Part shown: one piece after another, positions 51,965 through 61,035 of the stretch
Numbering within the stretch: the first letter of the stretch is position 1
How the letters are laid out: every line of letters starts with the position of its first letter
Source of the DNA: Thiodiazotropha sp040506775
GTDB lineage: Bacteria > Pseudomonadota > Gammaproteobacteria > Chromatiales > Chromatiaceae
Reading direction: 5' to 3'
Length of the DNA stretch: 64,000 bases
Assembly (NCBI GenBank): GCA_040506775.1
Contig: JBEVWC010000018.1
Coordinates: 1-64,000, forward strand
Made by a program: the position numbers and the translations under genes
The notes under the pieces: model-generated
Told to the model about the DNA's origin: nothing
The model's database searches: none
What the model saw: only the letters and a program-made list of their open reading frames with translations

Positions 51965-52698
51965 AGAAACACCCCTTCGATTTCCGCCAGGGCCTCGTCG
52001 GTGGACATCAGCCGGGCATAGCGGTCTTTCATGGTGGTGTAGGTGGCCTGTTGCAGTTCCGGGGTCACGGTGGCGATGCCGTCGGAGATCAGGGTGACGT
52101 AGAAACCCAGGTCGCAGGCGTCGCGCACCGCGGTGCTGACACATTCGTTGGAATAGACCCCGACGATGAACAGGCCGGTGATGCCAAGGTTGCGCAGGAC
52201 GAGTTCCAGGTTGGTGGAGGTGAACACTCCGGAAGCGGTCTTGTTGATGATGATCTCATCCCCGTGGGGGGCGATCTGGGGGAGGAATTCCGCATCCTTG
52301 GAACCCGGTGCGGCATGCAGGTTGAGGCGTTTGTGCCCCGGACCACGATCCCGTCCGTCCTGGGTGAGGGACTGGATGCGGGTATGAATCACCTCCAGTC
52401 GGTTGGCTCTGAAGGCGTCCTGCAGGCGACGTACGTTCGGCAGGACGAACTTGTCCAGGCGGTCGAAGTAGTAGTCCTGGGCCTCCGGCGGCAGGCCGGA
52501 CGACTCGGCATCGGCGAACACCCCATGGCCCCGGGCGGCATCCAGGAACTGCAGATCGATGCACAGCAGCGCGGTATTGTGACGTTCCAGGGACTGAGTG
52601 CGTCCTGCGGCCTCGGCGATGTGCTCCCGGTAGGTATCCTGCAAAGGGTCGATATTCAGATAGGGATCGTCCGGGGATTTGTCTTTGACATCATTCAT
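51961..52698 (-). CDS. Isochorismatase-fold cysteine hydrolase (amidase)
   Basis: The 245-residue protein has the catalytic triad of the family: Asp in ALLCIDLQF, Lys in IIINKTASGVFTSTNLE, and the nucleophilic Cys in VGVYSNECVSTAVRDACDLG. Members hydrolyse amides such as N-carbamoylsarcosine, biuret, ureidoacrylate or nicotinamide. The ATG overlaps the stop of the hyuC-like gene (ATGA) and its own stop overlaps the symporter start, so translation is fully coupled. The substrate is probably a carbamoyl or primary amide, inferred from neighbours. Confidence 0.85.
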   Translation of the reverse strand: MNDVKDKSPDDPYLNIDPLQDTYREHIAEAAGRTQSLERHNTALLCIDLQFLDAARGHGVFADAESSGLPPEAQDYYFDRLDKFVLPNVRRLQDAFRANRLEVIHTRIQSLTQDGRDRGPGHKRLNLHAAPGSKDAEFLPQIAPHGDEIIINKTASGVFTSTNLELVLRNLGITGLFIVGVYSNECVSTAVRDACDLGFYVTLISDGIATVTPELQQATYTTMKDRYARLMSTDEALAEIEGVFL

Positions 52699-53948
52699 GC
52701 GGGTGTCTCATTGGCCAGTTGGTACAAGGTATTGAGGAGCACATTGGCGCCGGCGTGGATATCCGACCAGGCGGTCCACTCCGCGGCGGAGTGACTGCGG
52801 CCCGCCTTGCTGGGGACGAAGATCATGCCGGTACGGGCGATGCGGGCGATCTGCTGGCTGTCGTGGGCCGCCCCGCTGGGCAGCCGCTGGGTGGGATAGC
52901 CGAACTCCCCCGCGGTGGTTTCGACCCGCTGCAGAATCCCGGCATCGCAGCTGACCGGTGACAGGTCGCTGAGCACTTCATAGTTGAACATCAGGTCGCG
53001 GCGCCGGGCGATGGCAAACAGGGTGCGCTGGAAGGCGTCCGAGAGATCCTCCAGGACCGTCGGGGAGACGTCCCGGAACTCCAGACTGAAGGTGGCCTCA
53101 CCGGGCACCACGTTGGCGGCACCGGGTGACAGGCTGACCCGGCCGATGGTGGCAACGCTGCTGGGGCCGCCATGTTCCTCGAGCACCCGATCGATCTCGC
53201 TGGAGAATTCGGCCAGTCCCTGAAACGCGTCCTGGCGCATGGTCATAGGCGTGGTGCCGGCATGATTGGCGATACCGGTCAAGCGAACCTCCCAGCGACG
53301 CAGCCCGCAGATGCCCTCGACGATGCCGATGGCGGCGCCGGATGCATCCAGTACCGGCCCCTGCTCGATGTGCAGTTCCACGAATGCGTGCAGGCTTTGC
53401 GGCGGTCGTGCCGCGGTGAGGGCATCCATGGCGTCGAGCCCATGTTCCGCCATTGCCTGGGTCAGGCTGTTGCCTGAAAGGTCCCGGGCGTTGTGGATCC
53501 ACTCCGGTGAGAGTTGACCGCTCAGAGCCTGGGAGCCGAACATCCCACCGAAGCGGCCCTCCTCATCGGAAAATGCCGCCATTTCAAGAGGGCGCTTGAG
53601 GGGCAGACCCTGCTCCTTGATCACCCTCAGGGCCTCCAGTCCGCACAGCACTCCCAGGGCGCCATCCAGGTGTCCGGCGCCCGGAACGGTATCGATATGT
53701 GAACCGGTCATCACCGCCGCACCGTCCGCCTCAGGGTTGAGCCGTCCGAACAGATTGGCGGCGCCGTCCTGGTGTAACGCCAGGTGGGCTTCGGAAATGC
53801 GGGATTTGAGCCACTCGCGGGCGGCGATGTCGGCGTCGGTGAAGGCCATCCGATAGATGCCGTGGTCCTCGGCGCGACCGATCGCCGCCAGGGACTCGAT
53901 ATCCGACTTGAGGCGTGAGAAGTCGACCTGCAGCCTGGGTTCACTCAT
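52695..53948 (-). CDS. M20-family N-carbamoyl-amino-acid hydrolase / allantoate amidohydrolase-like enzyme
   Basis: The 417-residue metal-dependent hydrolase has the binuclear-site motifs MTGSHIDTVPGAGHLDGALG, FSDEEGRFGGMFGSQAL, and VELHIEQGPVLDASGAAIGI, plus a lid/dimerisation domain (GIANHAGTTPMTMRQDAFQG) and the final PSGAAHDSQQIARIA. The family removes the carbamoyl group of N-carbamoyl amino acids or acts on allantoate. It overlaps its neighbours at both ends. Confidence 0.88.
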   Translation of the reverse strand: MSEPRLQVDFSRLKSDIESLAAIGRAEDHGIYRMAFTDADIAAREWLKSRISEAHLALHQDGAANLFGRLNPEADGAAVMTGSHIDTVPGAGHLDGALGVLCGLEALRVIKEQGLPLKRPLEMAAFSDEEGRFGGMFGSQALSGQLSPEWIHNARDLSGNSLTQAMAEHGLDAMDALTAARPPQSLHAFVELHIEQGPVLDASGAAIGIVEGICGLRRWEVRLTGIANHAGTTPMTMRQDAFQGLAEFSSEIDRVLEEHGGPSSVATIGRVSLSPGAANVVPGEATFSLEFRDVSPTVLEDLSDAFQRTLFAIARRRDLMFNYEVLSDLSPVSCDAGILQRVETTAGEFGYPTQRLPSGAAHDSQQIARIARTGMIFVPSKAGRSHSAAEWTAWSDIHAGANVLLNTLYQLANETPA

Positions 53949-54396
53949 CGGAGGCTCCCTGGCGCCGGTTGCCGATCAGAATAAGTGCTGTGGTGGCGAG
54001 AAACACCAGGGCACCGACAGAAAAGAAAAATCCTGCGCGCAGCAGGGAGTGGTGGTGCACCTCCAGGGTGACCGGTTCACTCCAGGCTGAGGCGCTGCCA
54101 TCCGGGTACAGCAGGCGTCCCCGGTAGTGATATGCTCCATCCGGCAATCCGGTGATCACACTCGCCAGATCACTGCCCTGGTAGAGGTTGCGGGGTTCCG
54201 TGAAACCGGGGTCGATGTCCTGTTCGATCTGGGCCTCAGCGTCACCCTCGAGGGACCAGGAGAGACTTGCCTTGCCATCATTGCTCAGGCTCGGGGTGAG
54301 ATGGAGGGTGAAGGGTGTTCGTGCATCCGCCAGGGAAGCTGCTGCCGGGGAAAGCATCATCAGGCAGATCAGCAGATGGACGGAACGATGGTGCAT
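53941..54396 (-). CDS. Membrane protein with FN3-like periplasmic domain, first gene of the operon
   Basis: The 151-residue protein has a signal peptide (LLICLMMLSPAAASLADA), a beta-sandwich-like domain of about 85 residues (TPSLSNDGKASLSWSLEGDA; YHYRGRLLYPDGSASAWSEP, the WSEP ending typical of FN3 strands) and a C-terminal membrane segment (FFFSVGALVFLATTALILIG) with a short basic tail. It overlaps the hyuC-like start by 8 bases. Its role is unknown; it may be a surface or assembly partner of the symporter. Confidence 0.65.
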   Translation of the reverse strand: MHHRSVHLLICLMMLSPAAASLADARTPFTLHLTPSLSNDGKASLSWSLEGDAEAQIEQDIDPGFTEPRNLYQGSDLASVITGLPDGAYHYRGRLLYPDGSASAWSEPVTLEVHHHSLLRAGFFFSVGALVFLATTALILIGNRRQGASDE

Positions 54397-54471
54397 GAGC
54401 CGTGGGTCGCTTTGAGCGCTGTTCAGGCCTGTTTTCCTGTATGGATTTGTTAATTCAGGCCGATGAATTGC

Positions 54472-54483
54472 TTAGTATACTAA
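54472..54483. promoter_or_regulatory. Perfect palindrome in the divergent promoter, probable MarR operator
   Basis: TTAGTATACTAA is an exact 12-base palindrome lying between the operon (minus strand, from 54396) and marR (plus strand, from 54577). MarR dimers bind such short palindromes and usually repress both sides. The core TTAGT-AT-ACTAA resembles the published EctR site of methanotroph ectoine genes (TTTAGT-GT-ACTATA). Confidence 0.6.
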
Positions 54484-54576
54484 ATAATCTAATTCCAAAT
54501 ATCACCCTCGGAACGGGAAATAACCCGGATTTTTATAATGATTACCAAACTGAAATATTTCGAGGACTGAGTAGAT

Positions 54577-55116
54577 ATGTCGGGTAATACCCCTCTGAGC
54601 GAAGAGATCCTGATCGCCCTGCGGCGGGTCATCCGTGCCATCGATCAACACTCCCGGAACCTGGTACAGACCCATGGTCTGACCGGCCCCCAGGCTCTGC
54701 TGCTGACCGAGATCGTGCGCAGTGGCGGCCTCACCGGGAGTGCACTGGCGAAGCGGGTGAGTCTCAGTCAGGCGACCGTCACCGATGTGGTCAAGCGGCT
54801 CGAGGCAAGGCAACTGCTGGTGCGCAACCGCGATGAGGTGGACCGGCGCAAGGTCATCCTCCGGGCCAGCGAGGCCGGTGCGCAACTGGTCCGGCAATCG
54901 GTGCCCCTGTTGCAGGAGCGTTTCCAGTCTCGACTCGATGAGTTGCATGACTGGGAGCAGAATCAACTGCTCTCCTCTCTGCAAAGGATCGCGGAGATGA
55001 TGAATGCCCAGGACCTGGACGCCTCGCCGATGCTGATCAGCGGTTCGATCACCGCCTCACCCAGCGCGGTGGAGGAAGCGATTACGCCGCTTATCGACAC
55101 GGACGATGCTGAGTGA
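54577..55116 (+). CDS. MarR-family regulator
   Basis: The 179-residue protein has a winged helix (SGGLTGSALAKRVSLSQATV, TDVVKRLEARQLLVRNRDEV with the beta-wing DRRKVILRASEAG). A C-terminal extension of about 30 residues (ISGSITASPSAVEEAITPLI) is present. It is divergent from the seven-gene operon with a perfect palindrome between, so it is the likely local regulator. Overall it resembles the EctR group of osmolyte regulators, which is a tentative reading. Confidence 0.88.
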   Translation: MSGNTPLSEEILIALRRVIRAIDQHSRNLVQTHGLTGPQALLLTEIVRSGGLTGSALAKRVSLSQATVTDVVKRLEARQLLVRNRDEVDRRKVILRASEAGAQLVRQSVPLLQERFQSRLDELHDWEQNQLLSSLQRIAEMMNAQDLDASPMLISGSITASPSAVEEAITPLIDTDDAE

Positions 55117-55434
55117 TGCGCTGTATGACGCCCTGATGGCGGATCGGACAGCCGTCGCAGCAGTATCCCAAGCCGTTTCCAGCCTGGGTATTGGGGAATA
55201 AGGTTTCTGGGAAAACTATCACCTATACTCAGCGTACAGGCTCAATGGCGATTCCCATGTATCAGTTCGCTGTCCTGGTTGAGACGGCTCGATGGCCTGC
55301 GGGTTCAGTGAGTGGTGACCGGTGATTCCAAGCCGGAGGTCGTGATTCTCCATGTTCAAGAAGCTCAAGATGCTAATCAGCAATTCAATCAATGACACAG
55401 GGAATCAGTGGTCTGATCAAAGCGCGGCGATTTA
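55117..55434. other. Intergenic region without recognisable gene
   Basis: About 320 bases between marR and the PhnD-like gene. I found no gene, strong hairpin or clear promoter. Confidence 0.45.
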
Positions 55435-56328
55435 GTGCGATTGCACCGCCCGTATTTGTCTTTGCTGTTCGGGCTGCTGGTCATGCCCGGGGTTCTGCTG
55501 TGCGCCGGGGAGAGCGAGATCACGCCTACGGTGAAGGTGGGCGGGAGTATCGAATCCCTGCATGAATCGACCCGCTCGGATGCGGAGATCATGTTCAACA
55601 TGCTCTTCAATGAGATGCTGGCCGAGAGTGATGAGGTCTTCAGTATCAAGATCTACGACAATAACCAGCTCCTGATGAAGGATTTCAACAGCGGCAGCCT
55701 TCAGTCGATCTTCATCGACAGCGTCTGCTTTATGGATATTGAATCCCAGGTTAATCCGGATTTCCGCTATACCGTGCAGTATGGCACTACCCTGAAACAA
55801 CGCTACCTGATCCTCGTGCGAGCGAAGGACGGGCCGAATTCGTTGGAGGAGTTGCGCGGCAAGACGCTCTCCACCTGTGTCGGGCACCGCATCGGGCAGC
55901 GCTTCCTCGACGTGGAGCTGATGCGCCGGGGTTTGCCGGAATCGAAGCGGTTCCTGAAAAAGGTACAGGTGCTCAAGGATGTGAATTCGGCGGTGATCGA
56001 TGTCTATTTCGGTAACTCCGACGTGGCGCTGGTTCCGGAATACAGCTATCAGCTCGCATTGGAACTGAATCCCCAGATGGGGAATGCACTGAGGATCATC
56101 GGTGTCTCGGAACCGATGATCTACCAGGCGGTGGGCATTCAGGCGGATTTTCCCCATGACCGGGGTGTGAAGATTGAATCCTATGTGCTGGATGAAAAGC
56201 CCTCCCGGCGGATGCAGCGGATTCTCGACAACTTCAATATCATCCGCTTCGTGCGGTTGACCGACGAGGTCTTCAAGGAGACCCGGGAACTCAATGAGGA
56301 GTACCAGCGTTTGAAAGCTGCTCAGTAA
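55435..56328 (+). CDS. PhnD-like periplasmic binding protein, paralog 1
   Basis: The 297-residue protein starts at a GTG (55435); in-frame stops close the frame just upstream and no ATG is available. It has a signal peptide (LSLLFGLLVMPGVLLCAGES). The type-2 periplasmic binding fold of PhnD-like proteins shows VGGSIESLHESTRSDAEIMF, LEELRGKTLSTCVGHRIGQR, and IDVYFGNSDVALVPEYSYQL. No ABC transporter is nearby, so it may be a sensor ligand-binder or an orphan. It is a tandem duplicate of the next gene. Confidence 0.75.
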   Translation: MRLHRPYLSLLFGLLVMPGVLLCAGESEITPTVKVGGSIESLHESTRSDAEIMFNMLFNEMLAESDEVFSIKIYDNNQLLMKDFNSGSLQSIFIDSVCFMDIESQVNPDFRYTVQYGTTLKQRYLILVRAKDGPNSLEELRGKTLSTCVGHRIGQRFLDVELMRRGLPESKRFLKKVQVLKDVNSAVIDVYFGNSDVALVPEYSYQLALELNPQMGNALRIIGVSEPMIYQAVGIQADFPHDRGVKIESYVLDEKPSRRMQRILDNFNIIRFVRLTDEVFKETRELNEEYQRLKAAQ

Positions 56329-56552
56329 GTGGCTTGATCGTGGGCGTGCCGGTCGCGTGGCGAATGAGCCGATGGTGTGAGGTTTCATGTGCACAAGGCT
56401 GGTACAAGCGGCCGTGGGCATCGGCAATCAGCCGTTGGAGATCTTGCAGGGTCCTGGACGGTATAGAAGGTAGGATGCGGAGTCGTGGACCCGGACAGAG
56501 TCGTTGAAGATGATACTCTTGGGACGGTGATAGGTTAGTCGCAGGTTGGTTT

Positions 56553-57485
56553 ATGCAGGTGTTTCGCCAGGTGGGAAAAGGTATGTTGAGAGTCGGACGG
56601 TTGTTCCTCCTGGCAGGCCTGACGCTATTCTGGTTTGCAGGACTCAGTTCAGCCACTGAAAAAGCCCCCAGGCCTCCCATCAGAGTGGGGGGCAGCGCCG
56701 AATCCCTGCACGAGTCGACTCGCACCGACGCTGAAATTGCGTTTCAGATGGTCTTCAACGAGATGCTGGTGGATCGGGACGAGCGTTTCGCGATCAAGAT
56801 CTACGACAACAACCGACAGTTGATCGATAAATTCAAACGCAACGACATACAGGTCATCTTCGTCGACAGTGCGAGCTATCTGGATATCGAAGAGTGGGTC
56901 CATCCGGTCGGCCGCTACACCCTGCAATTCGGGCCCAACCTGAAGCAGCGCTACCTGTTGCTGGTACGCAACGATTCCGGCCTGAATGCCCTTGAGGATC
57001 TGCGTGGGCGTAGTCTGTCGCACTGCCTGGGGCATCGGATCGGAATGCGTTTTCTGGATGTGGCGTTGATGGAGCAGGGCCTTCCCGAATCGTCGAAGTA
57101 CTTGGCCGACCGCCGGGTCATGGAGAACATGAACTCCGCTGTGGTCGATGTCTATTTCGGTAAGTCGGATGCGGCGCTGGTGCCGGAATACGGTTTCGAA
57201 CTGGCCCAGGAACTCAACCCCCAGGTGGGCAAACAGTTGAAGGTGATTGGCGCGTCGGAGCCGCTGATCGTCATATCAGTCGGCCTGCACAAGAACTTCT
57301 CCGAACCGCGCATCCGTAAGGTCGAACCCAGTTTTCTGAGCGAAAAGCCCACCCGGCGGTTACAAAGCATGCTCGACCGTTTTCACATCACCCGGTTTGT
57401 GCGGCTCACCGATGAAGTGTTGAAAGAGACGCGTTCGGTCAATGAGCGCTATCACCAGTTGAAAGACCGGCAACCCGGGAACTGA
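56553..57485 (+). CDS. PhnD-like periplasmic binding protein, paralog 2
   Basis: The 310-residue protein is closely similar to paralog 1 along its length: VGGSAESLHESTRTDAEIAF, LEDLRGRSLSHCLGHRIGMR, VDVYFGKSDAALVPEYGFEL and the shared C-terminus ITRFVRLTDEVLKETRSVNE. A signal peptide (LFLLAGLTLFWFAGLSSA) follows a basic start. The ATG at 56553 or the one at 56583 could be used. The 224-base gap before it contains no gene. Confidence 0.78.
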   Translation: MQVFRQVGKGMLRVGRLFLLAGLTLFWFAGLSSATEKAPRPPIRVGGSAESLHESTRTDAEIAFQMVFNEMLVDRDERFAIKIYDNNRQLIDKFKRNDIQVIFVDSASYLDIEEWVHPVGRYTLQFGPNLKQRYLLLVRNDSGLNALEDLRGRSLSHCLGHRIGMRFLDVALMEQGLPESSKYLADRRVMENMNSAVVDVYFGKSDAALVPEYGFELAQELNPQVGKQLKVIGASEPLIVISVGLHKNFSEPRIRKVEPSFLSEKPTRRLQSMLDRFHITRFVRLTDEVLKETRSVNERYHQLKDRQPGN

Positions 57486-57719
57486 GCGCGGGCTGGTCTT
57501 TCGCCGGTCTGTTTTGCATACGGAATCGACAGTTTTCCTCTTGTGATCGTTTATCCGCTAGCGGGCCAAGGCTTCGTACCATTCGGCGAATGGCTGGAGA
57601 ATCGTCGCGCAAAAAGACATACTGGCCCCGGAAAGTAACATTGGAAGCGGAGGGATGCCGGGCAGGCATTCCTCCACAGATGAGTTCTGTTGTTTCAGAA
57701 TGCATGACAGGAGATCACT

Positions 57720-58811
57720 ATGTTGTGGCGAGATTGTGAGGGTCTTACAAACGGGGGAAGGTTTGCCATGCTCCTGTTGCTGTTGTCGATGTTGACGGCC
57801 TGCGGGGGCGGTGGTGGCGGAGACGGCAGTGGGGATTCGGCGGATGATGGTGGCACTGACAATACCGGCGATGACACCACCCCGCAGGATCCGGGCACCG
57901 GCACGACCGGCTACCGGGTTTCCCGGGTGCGCTACGATTTCGATAACAATGGAGTGTTTGAAGGCATCCGTGAATTCGCCTATGCCAGCGATGGCAGGAT
58001 CATGCAGGAGCGTTATACCTACAGCGATGACGGTGCCGAAGATGTCTACCTGGCCGGCACCCTGTCGAATTCCATTGGCCTCGACCCGGTGGATGAGACC
58101 ATCGAGTACAGCTACGACTCAGAAGGTCGGTTGCAGACCTGGGTGGGGTACAACAGTGATTTTCGGCAAATCAATACTTACACCTACAACAACGACAACC
58201 TGATCACCCGGATCGATGTCAGCGTGGAGGATGGCAGTGGCGCGGTGACATCCCAATACAGCCATACGCTCAACTACACAGGACAGCGGCTCACCACGCA
58301 TGTCATGACCGAGGAAGGTGAGACCACCCCGATCCTCGAATATGCAATCTCTTATGATGGTGCCGGGTACGTACTGACTAACGATCAGACCACGACCCAG
58401 ACAGACCTGGTCTCGAGTTATGCCTACACCTACCTGACCAATGGTCGGCCCGATACGGTCACGGAGACGGTCTCCCTGCTGCCGGATTACCGAATGAGCT
58501 TCGAGTTCGGCTACACCGCGAACAATCAGCCCGCGTACCTGAACTTCATCACCCTGGGTGCGGGTAACGACAATCGCTACAGTTTCGAAGAGCAGTATGA
58601 CAGCAACGGTCGGCATGTGGCCCGCCAGGTCGATGATCTGATCGATGGCAGTATCGACGCGGTGGCCGAAATCGAGTGGGAGGAGGGGGTCTGCGTGGCG
58701 GTTCTGGATTGGCATCCGCGCACCCTGGTGTCCGATACCGTGGATACCGCATCGCCCTACATTCCAGGCACCGGGTACGTTTGGCTCAGGCATTGTACTG
58801 ACGGAATCTGA
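57720..58811 (+). CDS. Acidic lipoprotein with YD-like repeats, paralog 1
   Basis: The 363-residue protein has AGGAG 7 bases before the ATG. A lipobox (LLLLSMLTAC) is followed by a Gly run and a long Asp/Gly/Thr-rich linker (GDSADDGGTDNTGDDTTPQD). The body has repeated strands with Y-D/N-G patterns (YDFDNNGVFEGIREFAYASD; YSYDSEGRLQTWVGYNS; YTYNNDNLITRIDVSVEDGS), like RHS/YD wall-associated proteins. Two cysteines near the C-terminus (VCVAVLDWH and RHCTDGI) may pair. It probably projects from the outer membrane. Confidence 0.75.
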   Translation: MLWRDCEGLTNGGRFAMLLLLLSMLTACGGGGGGDGSGDSADDGGTDNTGDDTTPQDPGTGTTGYRVSRVRYDFDNNGVFEGIREFAYASDGRIMQERYTYSDDGAEDVYLAGTLSNSIGLDPVDETIEYSYDSEGRLQTWVGYNSDFRQINTYTYNNDNLITRIDVSVEDGSGAVTSQYSHTLNYTGQRLTTHVMTEEGETTPILEYAISYDGAGYVLTNDQTTTQTDLVSSYAYTYLTNGRPDTVTETVSLLPDYRMSFEFGYTANNQPAYLNFITLGAGNDNRYSFEEQYDSNGRHVARQVDDLIDGSIDAVAEIEWEEGVCVAVLDWHPRTLVSDTVDTASPYIPGTGYVWLRHCTDGI

Positions 58812-59024
58812 TCCGTCCGCCCCGGAGTTTTCCGGCAGTGCGCTGAGCGCCTCGTTGTTGTGACAATTCGAAGCAGCCGGTGTTTGTCATCCCATTGTAA
58901 TCTTTCCTGAATGACTGGCGGAGTGTGCTGCTTATGGCCATACTGGTGGCGCTCTGAGCAGTCCGTCCTGTTGTCAGGCCGGATTGATATTATTTTGGAA
59001 AGTCTTAATCAAAGGATGATTGTT

Positions 59025-60116
59025 ATGTTTCGAAAGCTGGCTGTTTCAGGATGCGGTCGTGGCGTTTTCATCGGATTGTTCGTTTTGCTGCTAATGCCCG
59101 CTTGCGGCGGTGGGGGCGGGGGTGATGAGCAAGGTTCGATGGACAGCGAGGACCCGGTGGTCGACGATGGTGACGGCACGTCCGATGAAACCGGTTCCGG
59201 GGGTACCGGGTCCAGGGTTTCCAGGGTGCGCTTCGATTTTGACAACAACGGTGTCTTCGAGGGCGTGCGGGAATACGAATACGCCAGCGATGGAAAAATC
59301 ATCCAGGAAAGATATACCTACACCGACGATGGTACAGCGGATGTCGAACTGGGCAATGCGCTCACTCTGTCGAATTCCATCGATGTGGATTCAGTCGATG
59401 AGACCGTGAGTTATGCCTATGATTCAGAAGGTCGGTTGCAGACCTGGGTGGGATATAACAACGAGACGCGCCAGACCAGTCGCTACACATACAACGCTGA
59501 CGATCTGATTACCCGGATCGATGTCACGATCGAGGATGGCAGTGGTGCGATTACCTCCCAATACCATCATGCGCTGAGCTATTCGGGGCAGCGCCTGGTG
59601 GAACATACCATGACCATGGACGGTGAGACATCTCCAACGCTTGAATTTGCGATTGTTTATGATGCGGCCGGGTATGTGATCGAGAACAACATGACCACCA
59701 CCCAATCGGGTCTTGTCTCGCGCTACGCCTATACTTATCTGGCCAATGACAGGACTGATACCATTACAGACACGGTGCCTACGTTGTCGGCCTATCGGAT
59801 GGCTTTCGAGTTCGGTTACAACGTCAATGATCAACCCGCCTACCTGAACTTCATCACCGAGGGGACCGGGAATGACAGTCGCTACAGTTTCGTGGAACAG
59901 TACGACGCTGACGGCCGGCATGTGACCCGGCAGGTCGACGATCGGATCGATGGGACGATCGATGCGGTAGTCGAGATCGAGTGGGAAGAGATGGCATGCG
60001 TGCCGGTACTCGACTGGCATCCCCGTACCCTGGTGCCCGATCCTGTCGACAGCACATCACCCTACAAGCCGGGAACCGGGTACGTCTGGCTCAGACACTG
60101 CATCGATGGCATTTGA
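59025..60116 (+). CDS. Acidic lipoprotein with YD-like repeats, paralog 2
   Basis: This protein also has 363 residues and is a close duplicate of the preceding gene (FDNNGVFEGVREYEYASDGK; YDSEGRLQTWVGYNNETRQT; DWHPRTLVPD and RHCIDGI). The start is the ATG at 59025 with AAGGA 8 bases upstream. The lipobox is LLLMPAC, then Gly6 and an acidic linker. The N-terminal linker is the most diverged part, while the beta-repeat body is strongly conserved, suggesting selection on the folded domain. Confidence 0.75.
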   Translation: MFRKLAVSGCGRGVFIGLFVLLLMPACGGGGGGDEQGSMDSEDPVVDDGDGTSDETGSGGTGSRVSRVRFDFDNNGVFEGVREYEYASDGKIIQERYTYTDDGTADVELGNALTLSNSIDVDSVDETVSYAYDSEGRLQTWVGYNNETRQTSRYTYNADDLITRIDVTIEDGSGAITSQYHHALSYSGQRLVEHTMTMDGETSPTLEFAIVYDAAGYVIENNMTTTQSGLVSRYAYTYLANDRTDTITDTVPTLSAYRMAFEFGYNVNDQPAYLNFITEGTGNDSRYSFVEQYDADGRHVTRQVDDRIDGTIDAVVEIEWEEMACVPVLDWHPRTLVPDPVDSTSPYKPGTGYVWLRHCIDGI

Positions 60117-60225
60117 CTGATTCGGTTTGCCTCGTTCGTCGAGGTAATCCGAGTTCCCGTTTCAGCAGAGCCCGACAATATTGACAGCCCCAGGGTGCCT
60201 GGGGCGCTGCGAGGGTATTCTTCCG

Positions 60226-60936
60226 CTACTCGGGCTGGAGTTCGATCCGGCCTTCGATCTCGACCCGCACGGATTGTGTACCGCCCTCCAGGGTGGGCGG
60301 TGCCACACTGGACTCCATGGCCATCATGCGGGCGCGCATGGGTGTGGGATTGCCTCCGGGATCCGCCGTGTGAATGGTCATCTCCACCACCCGGTAGTTT
60401 TGTCGGCCCATCTGCCGGGTGACCTGAGCGGAGCGATGGCGAAACGCGTCGATGGCCTGCAGGATCAGACGTTCTTCCACAGCATCACGACGCTCCGGGG
60501 AGAGGGTGTAGTTGATTGACTCAAGGGCCAGCCCGGACTGGAGTTCGCCGAGCAGCGCGCTGAGCACCTCATTGTCACGGCTCTCGAGGCGGATTGATTG
60601 GCGCACCCGCCATCCGCTCAAACTCTGCTGCTGATAGACCGGGTAGGTCTGATAGCCCAGGGTGGTGACCTGAACCTCGGCAACCTTTTTCGCCTGTTCC
60701 ACTGCCTTGCCGATGAGTTGATTCACCTGGTGGGTGAGCGGCGCCAGTTCGGGGCCCTCTTTCTGCGCATACATGATCGCGATGAGGGTGTCGTTCTCAA
60801 CCGCTTCAGAGGCCTGGGTCTGGAGTGCAATGCGGTCGTAGTGATTGCCATTCTCCTGGGCCAGGATCAAACCGGGGCCGGCCAATGCCAGGCCGATCAA
60901 TGTGGCAGCAGCGAGACTTAGCCATCTGGTTCGCAT
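60226..60936 (-). CDS. SIMPL-domain (DUF541) periplasmic protein
   Basis: The 236-residue protein has a signal peptide (LAAATLIGLALAGPGLILAQ) and AGGAGG 9 bases before the ATG. Its SIMPL domain shows RIALQTQASEAVENDTLIAI, LGYQTYPVYQQQ, and LILQAIDAFRHRSAQVTRQM. It is secreted to the periplasm, unlike the membrane-anchored relative at 46354-47079. A GCCCCAG/CTGGGGC hairpin at 60187-60205 lies just beyond its stop. Confidence 0.82.
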   Translation of the reverse strand: MRTRWLSLAAATLIGLALAGPGLILAQENGNHYDRIALQTQASEAVENDTLIAIMYAQKEGPELAPLTHQVNQLIGKAVEQAKKVAEVQVTTLGYQTYPVYQQQSLSGWRVRQSIRLESRDNEVLSALLGELQSGLALESINYTLSPERRDAVEERLILQAIDAFRHRSAQVTRQMGRQNYRVVEMTIHTADPGGNPTPMRARMMAMESSVAPPTLEGGTQSVRVEIEGRIELQPE

Positions 60937-61035
60937 GAAAATGTCCTCCTCGGCTCAGGGGGCTGGCGGATGCAGGTTTACAGACTCTGGTTAAAAATAG
61001 CATATCCCGAAGAGGCTGATTTCCACTCGATGAAT

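Noticed and set aside
49544..52021. 825-codon plus-strand open frame
   Set aside because: It lies antisense to the carbamoyltransferase-like and symporter genes, is rich in Gly/Gln/His/Arg and has no homology; it is a shadow of high-GC codon bias.
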